NCBI RefSeq assembly: GCF_039555335.1 | Contig: NC_092642.1 | Coordinates: forward strand, 9,992,752 to 10,056,751 | Length of the DNA: 64,000 nucleotides | From: Amphiura filiformis | Lineage: Eukaryota > Echinodermata > Ophiuroidea > Amphilepidida > Amphiuridae | Reading direction: 5' to 3' | Shown: in pieces, positions 57,401-64,000 of the stretch | How positions within the stretch are numbered: the stretch's first letter is position 1 | Layout: every line of letters begins with the position of its first letter | Translations under genes and position numbers: made by a program | The notes under the pieces: model-generated | The model's input: only the letters and a program-made list of their open reading frames with translations | The model's database searches: none | What the model was told of the DNA's origin: nothing

Positions 57401-60400
57401 CAATGTACGTTTTCCTAAATCCAGTTCATCCCATGGAGTAGGTTCCTATGTCCCAAATTCAATACCAATGTACGTTTTCCTAAATCTGGTTCATCCCATG
57501 GAGTAGGTTCCTATGTCCCAAATTCAATACCAATGTACGTTTTCCTAAATCCAGTTCATCCCATGGAGTAGGTTCCTATGTCCCAAATTCAATACCAATG
57601 TACGTTTTCCTAAATCTGGTTCATCCCATGGAGTAGGTTCCTATGTCCCAAATTCAATGCCAATATACATTTTCCTAAATCTGGTTCATCCCATGGAGTA
57701 GGTTCCTATGTCCCAAATTCAATACCAATGTACATTTTCCTAAATCCGGTTCATCCCATGGAGTAGGTTCCTATGTCCCAAATTCAATACCAATGTACAT
57801 TTTCCTTAATCTGGTTCATCCCATGGAGTAGGTTCCTATGTCCCAAATTCAATACCAATGTACATTTTCCTAAATCTGGTTCATCCCATGGAGTAGGTTC
57901 ATATACCCCAAATTCAATACCAATGTACGTTTTCCTAAATCCGGTTCATCCCATGGAGTAGGTTCCTATGTCCCAAATTCAATACCAATGTACGTTTTCC
58001 TAAATCTGGTTCATCCCATGGAGTAGCTTCCTATGTCCCAAATTCAATACCATTGTACATTTTCCTTAATCTGGTTCATCCCATGGAGTAGGTTCCTATG
58101 TCCCAAATTCAATACCAATGTACATTTTCCTTAATCTGGTTCATCCCATGGAGTAGGTTCCTATGTCCCAAATTCAATACCAATGTACATTTTCCTAAAT
58201 CTGGTTCATCCCATGGAGTAGGTTCATATACCCCAAATTCAATACCAATGTACGTTTTCCTAAATCCGGTTCATCCCATGGAGTAGGTTCCTATGTCCCA
58301 AATTCAATACCAATGTACATTTTCCTATATCTGGTTCATCCCACGGAGTAGCTTCCTAGGCCCCAAATTCAATACCCAATGTACATTTTCCTAAATCTGG
58401 TTCATCCCATGGAGTATGTTCCTATATCCCAAATTCAATACCAATGTACATTTCCTAAATCTGGTTCATCCCATGGAGTAGGTTCCTATGTCCCAAATTC
58501 AATACCAATGTACATTTTCCTAAATCTGGTTCATCCCATGGAGTAGGTTCATATACCCCAAATTCAATACCAATGTACGTTTTCCTAAATCCGGTTCATC
58601 CCATGGAGTAGGTTCCTATGTCCCAAATTCAATACCAATGTACATTTTCCTATATCTGGTTCATCCCACGGAGTAGCTTCCTATGCCCCAAATTCAATAC
58701 CCAATGTACATTCTCCTAAATCTGGTTCATCCCATGGAGTATGTTCCTATGTACCAAATTCAATTCCAATGTACATTTTCCTAAATCCGGTTCATCCCAT
58801 GGAGTAGGTTCATATGTCCAAAATTCAATACCAATGTACGTTTTCATAAATCCGGTACATCCCATGGAGTAGGTTCCTATGTCCCATATTCAATACCAAT
58901 GTACATTTTCCTAATTCTGGTTCATCCCATGGAGTAGGTTCCTATGTCCCAAATTCAATACCAATGTACATTTTCCTAAATCTGGTTCATCCCACGGAGT
59001 AGGTTCCTATGCCCCAAATTCAATACCAATGTATGATTTCCTATATCTGGTTCATCCCATGGAGTAGGTTCCTATGCCCCAAATTCAATACCAATGTACA
59101 TTTCCTAAATCCGGTTCATCCCATGGAGTAGGTTCCTATGTCCCAAATTCAATACCAATGTACATTTCCTAAATCTGGTTCATCCCATGGAGTAGGTTCC
59201 TATGTCCCAAATTCAATACCAATGTACATTTCCTAAATCTGGTTCATCCCATGGAGTAGGTTCCTATGTCCCAAATTCAATACCAATGTACATTTTCCTA
59301 AATCTGGTTCATCCCACGGAGTAGGTTCCTATGCCCCAAATTCAATACCAATGTATGATTTCCTATATCTGGTTCATCCCATGGAGTAGGTTCCTATGTC
59401 CCAAATTCAATACCAATGTACATTTCCTAAATCTGGTTCATCCCATGGAGTAGGTTCCTATGCCCCAAATTCAATACCAATGTACGTTTTCCTATATCTG
59501 GTTCATCCCATGGAGTAGGTTCCTATGTCCCAAATTCAATACCAATGTACATTTTCCTAAATCGGGTTCATCCCATGGAGTAGGTTCCTATGTCCCAAAT
59601 TCAATACCATTGTACATTTTCCTAAATCCAGTTCATCCCATGGAGTAGGTTCCTATGTCCCAAATTCAATACCAATGTACATTTCCTAAATCCGGTTCAT
59701 CCCATGGAGTAGGTTCCTATGTCCCAAATTCAATACCAATGTACATTTTCCTAAATCCGGTTCATCCCATGGAGTAGGTTCCTATGTCCCAAATTCAATA
59801 CCAATGTACATTTCCTAAATCTGGTTCATCCCATGGAGTAGGTTCCTATGCCCCAAATTCAATACCAATGTACGTTTTCCTATATCTGGTTCATCCCATG
59901 GAGTAGGTTCCTATGTCCCAAATTCAATACCAGTGTACATTTCCTAAATCTGGTTCATCCCATGGAGTAGGTTCCTATGTCCCAAATTCAATACCAATGT
60001 ACATTTCCTAAATCTGGTTCATCCCATGGAGTAGGTTCCTATGTCCCAAATTCAATACCAATGTACATTTTCCTAAATCTGGTTCATCCCACGGAGTAGG
60101 TTCCTATGCCCCAAATTCAATACCAATGTATGATTTCCTATATCTGGTTCATCCCATGGAGTAGGTTCCTATGTCCCAAATTCAATACCAATGTACATTT
60201 CCTAAATCTGGTTCATCCCATGGAGTAGGTTCCTATGTCCCAAATTCAATACCAATATACATTTTCCTAAATCCGGTTCATCCCATGGAGTAGGTTCCTA
60301 TGCCCCAAATTCAATACCAATGTACGTTTTCCTATATCTGGTTCATCCCATGGAGTAGGTTCCTATGTCCCAAATTCAATACCAATGTACGTTTCCTAAA

Positions 60401-60930
60401 TCTGGTTCATCCCATGGAGTAGGTTCCTATGTCCCAAATTCAATACCAATGTACATTCTCCTAAATCTGGTTCATCCCATGGAGTAGGTTCCTATGTCCC
60501 AAATTCAATACCAATGTACATTTCCTAAATCTGGTTCATCCCATGGAGTAGGTTCCTATGTCCCAAATTCAATACCAATGTACATTTCCTAAATCTGGTT
60601 CATCCCATGGAGTAGGTTCCTATGTCCCAAATTCAATACCAATGTACATTCTCCTAAATCTGGTTCATCCCATGGAGTAGGTTCCTATGTCCCAAATTCA
60701 ATACCAATGTACATTTCCTAAATCTGGTTCATCCCATGGAGTAGGTTCCTATGTCCCAAATTCAATACCAATGTACATTCTCCTAAATCTGGTTCATCCC
60801 ATGGAATAGGTTCCTATGCACCAAATTCAATACCAATGTACATTTTCCTAAATTTGGTTCATCCCATGGAGTAGGTTCCTATGTCCCAAATTCAATACCA
60901 ATGTACATTTTCCAAATCCCAGCACATCGC
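54430..60930. repeat. 65-bp satellite array, about 99 copies, in caspase 2 intron 3
   Basis: The unit runs CCCAAATTCAATACCAATGT, ACATTTTCCTAAATCTGG, TTCATCCCATGGAGTAGG, TTCCTATGT. Length variants (63 to 66 bp) differ mainly at TTTTCCT, TTTCCT or TTTAACT after the ACAT/ACGT site. The TTTAACT type clusters at 54600-55620, with further runs at 55770-55870 and 57070-57240. The GTATGATTTCC type recurs at 59032, 59353 and 60128, and the TTCATATACCCC type about every 325-330 bp at 57900-58560. The edges are more diverged than the centre. Confidence 0.97.
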
Positions 60931-61136
60931 AAAGAATATCTTCGACAAACTCAATATATACTAATGCACGTTTTCCAAACCCTAGTACATCCGATCTTCG
61001 ACAAATGCAATAGCAATGCATGTTTTCCAAGTCTCAGCTCAACAGAAGAATGTCCGTTTATTATGAAGAATGTACTCGAAGAAATGAAAGGAAGAAACTC
61101 AATACCAATGTTAATACATTTTGTCCCTTTTTGTAG
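60931..61136. repeat. Decayed satellite units at the array's right edge
   Basis: Diverged copies keep TACTAATGCACGTTTTCCAA and TCAATACCAATGTTAATAC. This edge runs to within about 20 bp of the caspase 2 exon 4 acceptor. Confidence 0.75.
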
Positions 61137-61305
61137 GCGTGTCGTGGACGTGAGTTGGAAGTTGGTGTATGCGAGACTGATGGAGGCATTGAAGACACAG
61201 ATGCCAAGAGTGCGTTCGGTGTTGCAGATGCGTTGGCTGATGCAGGTACTCGTACGACATTACCTGCGGGAGCTGACTTCATCGTGTGCTACTCAGTGGT
61301 TGGAG
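61137..61305 (+). CDS. Caspase 2 exon 4 (catalytic Cys)
   Basis: Acceptor TTTTTGTAG. Opens ACRGRELEVGVCETD, completing QACRG, then an Ala/Asp-rich linker and GADFIVCYS. Five codons longer than exon 5 of caspase 1 in the linker. Ends in phase 1 at GTTAGT. Confidence 0.93.
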
Positions 61306-61860
61306 GTTAGTTTGCTAGCCTATATAATGGGTTATTTCAATGGTGGTATCGCATGTTTAATATAATACATGTATAAAACATGTGGAGCATTCGGGTCATA
61401 ATCCTTTCAGTAGTTCATGTTTATATATCATACCTTCACTTATTGACTTACATACTGACTTTTATCCAGATGATTTTATTTGAAGGCCCGAATATTTTTC
61501 ATTCATATGTATACATGATCGAAGCAACGATAAATGATTTGCCTTATTTTTTGCTGGGAGCAAATACCGAATTAATATAGTTTCTGTTTTCGTGACCTTT
61601 ATATAACCCGACATTAAATGTTATTAAAATGTTTCGACCAAAACCAAAACGTGTTTATGACGCCATTTATAACGTTTAAAATAATTTCTGTGTTTGCTAG
61701 TGCTGGATATTGCTTGCAGGCTTTGTAGCTAGCATTTTTGGTTTACATAGTATTGTGAGGAAAACGTAGATAAACAAGTGCCGTTGTAATAAACCAAGTT
61801 GTTTTATATATCATACCTTCATTTATTGACTTACAAACTGACCTTATCCAGATGACTTGG

Positions 61861-61992
61861 CTAGTCCTTCAAGAATGACCTCGGCTATTTGGGGGGGGGC
61901 TCGGCGAAGCCGAACAACGAGGGCGAAGGCCGAGTAGCTCGCTATATAGTTTGAAACTTCTGTCAGCCGAGAGTCATTCTTGAAGGACTAGA
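61861..61992. mobile_element. GC-rich short MITE
   Basis: The termini CTAGTCCTTCAAGAATGAC are inverted at both ends, with GACTTG as a direct repeat on either side. The core holds GGCTCGGCGAAGCCGA and GGGCGAAGGCCGAG palindromes. Confidence 0.75.
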
Positions 61993-62080
61993 CTTGTCCA
62001 GTTGGATAAAGCACATGTCTTGTAAACCTGTGGTCCTGGGTTCGATTATTATTTGCGATGGGTAACCTGGTGAAAAATTA
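61993..62080 (+). repeat. tRNA-like SINE head
   Basis: CCAGTTGGATAAAGCAC resembles an A box and CCTGGGTTCGATTATTA a B box. The second strand of the B-box arm is broken, so it is not a functional tRNA. Confidence 0.5.
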
Positions 62081-62330
62081 TGTGTATCTATATAATTCCC
62101 GTCGATCATGCCACTGTTTTTCTATCGTTGTAATGTAATCCTTCCTCTGCTTGGAACTCCTGAATACGAACTTTACTGATATTTTTCATTTAATCCTATA
62201 TGATCAAAGGGATAAATCGGTACCGTATTAGCATCTCCAACATTATGATGTAAATCGGTGTATTTTATGTTAACATTTCATTACCTGACGTTCATTTACC
62301 TAACGATTTTATACATTGTTTCACACACAG

Positions 62331-62593
62331 GCTATTTTTCATTTCGTGATACCGTAAGTGGTTCGTGGTACATCCAAGCTTTGTGTCAGGCATTGGCAAG
62401 CTACGCAACAAACTTAGAATTCACCTTACTGTTAACGTTAGTAAATCGCATGGTTGCCGAGAAATGTGTCAAGCGCTCCGCTGATCCAAGAATGCTAGGA
62501 AGAAAACAGATGCCGTGTTTTGTGTCCATGTTAACCAAACAACTGATGCTCACACCTAAACGGTACACTGGAAGACGGGATATTAAGAAATAG
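62331..62593 (+). CDS. Caspase 2 exon 5 (p10, terminal)
   Basis: Acceptor TCACACACAG. Encodes the p10 core with SFRD, GSWYIQALC, LEFTLLLTLVNR and PCFVSMLTKQL, and a basic tail (RRDIKK). The stop TAG lies inside the first unit of a 52-bp tandem repeat. Confidence 0.95.
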
Positions 62594-62746
62594 AACGTTG
62601 TGACGTATAAACATACGTTTTCCACTAAACCAGCAACAGAAATAGAACGTTGTGACGTATAAACATACGTTTTCCATTAAACCAGCAACAGAAATAGAAC
62701 GTTGTGACGTATAAACATACGTTTTCCACTAAATCAGCAACATTTA
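62586..62746. repeat. 52-bp tandem repeat, three copies, at the caspase 2 stop codon and 3' UTR
   Basis: Each unit reads TAGAACGTTGTGACGTATAA then ACATACGTTTTCCACTAAAC and CAGCAACAGAAA. Units start at 62591, 62643 and 62695. Each has a perfect hairpin ACGTAT-AAAC-ATACGT. The first unit begins with the stop codon itself. Confidence 0.9.
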
Positions 62747-63120
62747 AATTTAATTCGTGATGTTTACTTCGTGAAAGGTCAGAAAATGCGTTTTAAGCTG
62801 CCATCATTTTTGTACGTAGCCTACACTATTTAAACAATCAATCTTGTCAAAGCTTGGATTTTAGCTGTAATGCTTTTCTAAGAAATACAGCGGCTGTGGA
62901 GAATTTAAAATACACAGGTTTAAATGGGGATTTACAAAAGACAGGGCAATAGCTAAGTAATCCTCTTTTCCTGAAATACTTTTGCGGTTTGAATACGCAT
63001 TTCACAGCTAATTATTGTAAAAACTAAATTTCAAACATATAAATCAATTTTTATGGTATCTTTTACTGTTCTTTGTCGTTAGGTCTGCCGACATCTCAGG
63101 CCTTTGTAGGAACGGGTCAA
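62747..63120. other. Downstream DNA of caspase 2
   Basis: No gene. No obvious AATAAA close to the stop codon. Confidence 0.4.
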
Positions 63121-63132
63121 ATTCACTTCTAA

Positions 63133-63540
63133 AATGTGACGTGTCATGTCAAAAGAAGACACTTTTGGGCAGGTTATCAATTTTGAGATTTTTACATATC
63201 TTAAATATAGAGATATTTTGTTCCACAACGCCGTTTTCCCCAATGAAATCGGAAATTCCTTAGCGAAGATATTGAGTTCGTAAGTTATGTTATTATAAAA
63301 TTGGAAATTGAGATATCGGTCTTTAAAAATATTATTGACAATGTTGAGAGTAGGAATTACCTGGCAAAATGCCTCAAAAAATACAAGATGCCAGTTATAT
63401 TCCGGTCTGAAACTACCAGACAATATTTTAAACATTAATAACATCACAAATTCACAACAAACCCAAATTGTGTGGCTATTTCTCCATTTACGATCCTGCC
63501 CAAAAGTGTCTCCTTTGCACATGACACGTCACACATGGTC
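63133..63540. mobile_element. Inverted-repeat MITE with TGACGTGTCATGT ends
   Basis: AATGTGACGTGTCATGTCAA and AAGACACTTTTGGGCAGG on the left are matched in inverted orientation by CCTGCCCAAAAGTGTCTCC and CACATGACACGTCACACAT on the right. Open frames on both strands are a by-product of the fold. Confidence 0.75.
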
Positions 63541-64000
63541 ACCCAGTTATATAATAATATATTAAGAAATATAACAATGTTAATTGAGTACTCCTTTTAG
63601 CTTACAAGAAAGTGAAAATACATGAGTACTATATACGAACGTGTAAGCATCAATTACAAAATAATGTGTATAATTTATGCAAATGTCAAAATAAATATTC
63701 TGAAGCATTTGATCTCCAATTTCAAATAGTGCACTTGGTACTATGTGTGTTTATAAATTATAAAACTCATCGCTGTGTAATACAAGGTGTGGCAAAAACT
63801 TTATCCAATTTCAAAGGTTAATTTCTCAAAGATGAAAAGTCTGTTTCAAATTGTTGTTGCATATTCTGATGGACCATCTATCTGAAAGTATTGTGTGAAA
63901 ATATGGTTTTGGAATAGGGATGAATTTAAGAGAATTTGGATTCTTCGCAAAATAAGTTAAGGAAAATCGTTGCGAGAATCGAACACTCTGTTAATATAGA
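63541..64000. other. Intergenic DNA to the window edge
   Basis: AT-rich. Near 63810-63850 a segment (TTTCAAAGGTTAATTTCTCA, then AAGATGAAAAG) resembles the inverted-repeat segment at 50270-50300, so one arm of that repeat family may be here. No gene recognised. Confidence 0.45.

Larger units (their letters stand above)
61306..62330. other. Intron 4 of caspase 2
   Basis: Contains an inverted-repeat MITE (61861-61992) and a tRNA-like SINE head (about 62000-62075). Confidence 0.75.
48885..62593 (+). pseudogene. Executioner-type caspase 2 (five exons), one-base frameshift in exon 2
   Basis: Exons: 48885-49276, 51428-51662, 53267-53445, 61137-61305 and 62331-62593. Intron positions and phases match caspase 1 except that exon 2 is 235 nt, not 236. 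This puts a TGA at 51654-51656 and breaks phase with exon 3. The missing base is best placed in the A-run at 51645-51649. With it counted, the protein would be 412 residues, with catalytic His228 (LTHG) and Cys271 (QACRG), an ETD motif 13 residues on, and a p10 with SFRD, GSWYIQALC and CFVSMLTKQL. The prodomain (1-130) has no recognisable CARD or DED and has two acidic runs (DDDDDD, DDEDEDEE). Everything else is intact, so a sequencing error is at least as likely as real decay. Confidence 0.85.

Noticed and set aside
55048-59648. Several 62-codon open frames with similar sequence
   Set aside because: Three 65-bp units make 65 codons before a stop recurs, so these frames are products of the satellite period, not genes.
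54430-60930. CRISPR-like array
   Set aside because: Eukaryotic context, the whole 65-bp unit is repeated with no unique spacers, and no cas genes are present. It is a satellite.
4461-62080. Functional tRNA genes at the A-box/B-box sites
   Set aside because: The tRNA-like segments lack a closed acceptor stem or have broken arms and sit in SINE-like or inverted contexts. tRNAscan-SE would be decisive.
63079-63522. 147-codon minus-strand frame
   Set aside because: It covers the two arms of an inverted-repeat MITE, and an antiparallel frame exists over the same fold; no protein family visible.

Overview
The window is eukaryotic, AT-rich, intron-containing and crowded with repeats. It reads as an invertebrate animal nuclear genome. 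Metazoan caspases, V-type Ig receptors and a BEL/Pao retrotransposon fit that. A histone-mRNA-type stem-loop with the flanks AAC and ACCA (minus strand, 50723-50925) resembles sea urchin histone 3' ends, so an echinoderm or related ambulacrarian is my best guess. The species cannot be read from the sequence.

Layout. 1-802 (-): 5' part of a two-Ig-domain receptor-like gene that runs off the left edge and carries two frameshifts. 1757-2817: hAT-type element with a perfect 8-bp target duplication. 5001-10373: BEL/Pao retrotransposon remnant with one long intact pol ORF on the minus strand, bounded by a perfect 51-bp inverted repeat. 10458-12353: nested small DNA transposons. 13687-14397 (-): a second, intact single-Ig-domain paralogue with a Ser/Pro stalk and a hydrophobic C-terminus. 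14400-22988: repeat-rich, gene-poor DNA. 22989-29257 (+): complete six-exon executioner-type caspase, 379 aa. 29258-48164: no recognisable gene; MITEs, a large palindrome, tandem repeats and tRNA-derived SINE pieces. 48885-62593 (+): a second caspase of the same family in five exons, with a one-base frameshift at the end of exon 2. Its third intron holds about 6.4 kb of a 65-bp satellite. 62594-64000: 3' repeats and one more inverted-repeat element.

Biology. The two caspases share orientation, domain order, intron positions and catalytic motifs (LTHG and QACRG), so they are tandem paralogues. Both have long prodomains without a recognisable CARD or DED, and both keep an ETD motif after the active-site Cys, like the caspase-3 activation site. 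Both replace the usual Trp of the p10 YSWR motif (His in one, Phe in the other). The two Ig genes are likewise a duplicated pair. The setting is a small immunity and cell-death neighbourhood embedded in transposon debris.

I did not find a clearly new multi-gene system. The observations most worth a second look are three tandem histone-type stem-loops with no histone gene, a Harbinger-like MITE whose target duplication and terminal GG form the splice donor of caspase 1, a transposon insertion with its paralogous empty site in the same window, the large intronic satellite, and the inverted 51-bp repeat bounding the BEL remnant. All coordinates and splice sites were read by eye; no search or alignment program was run.
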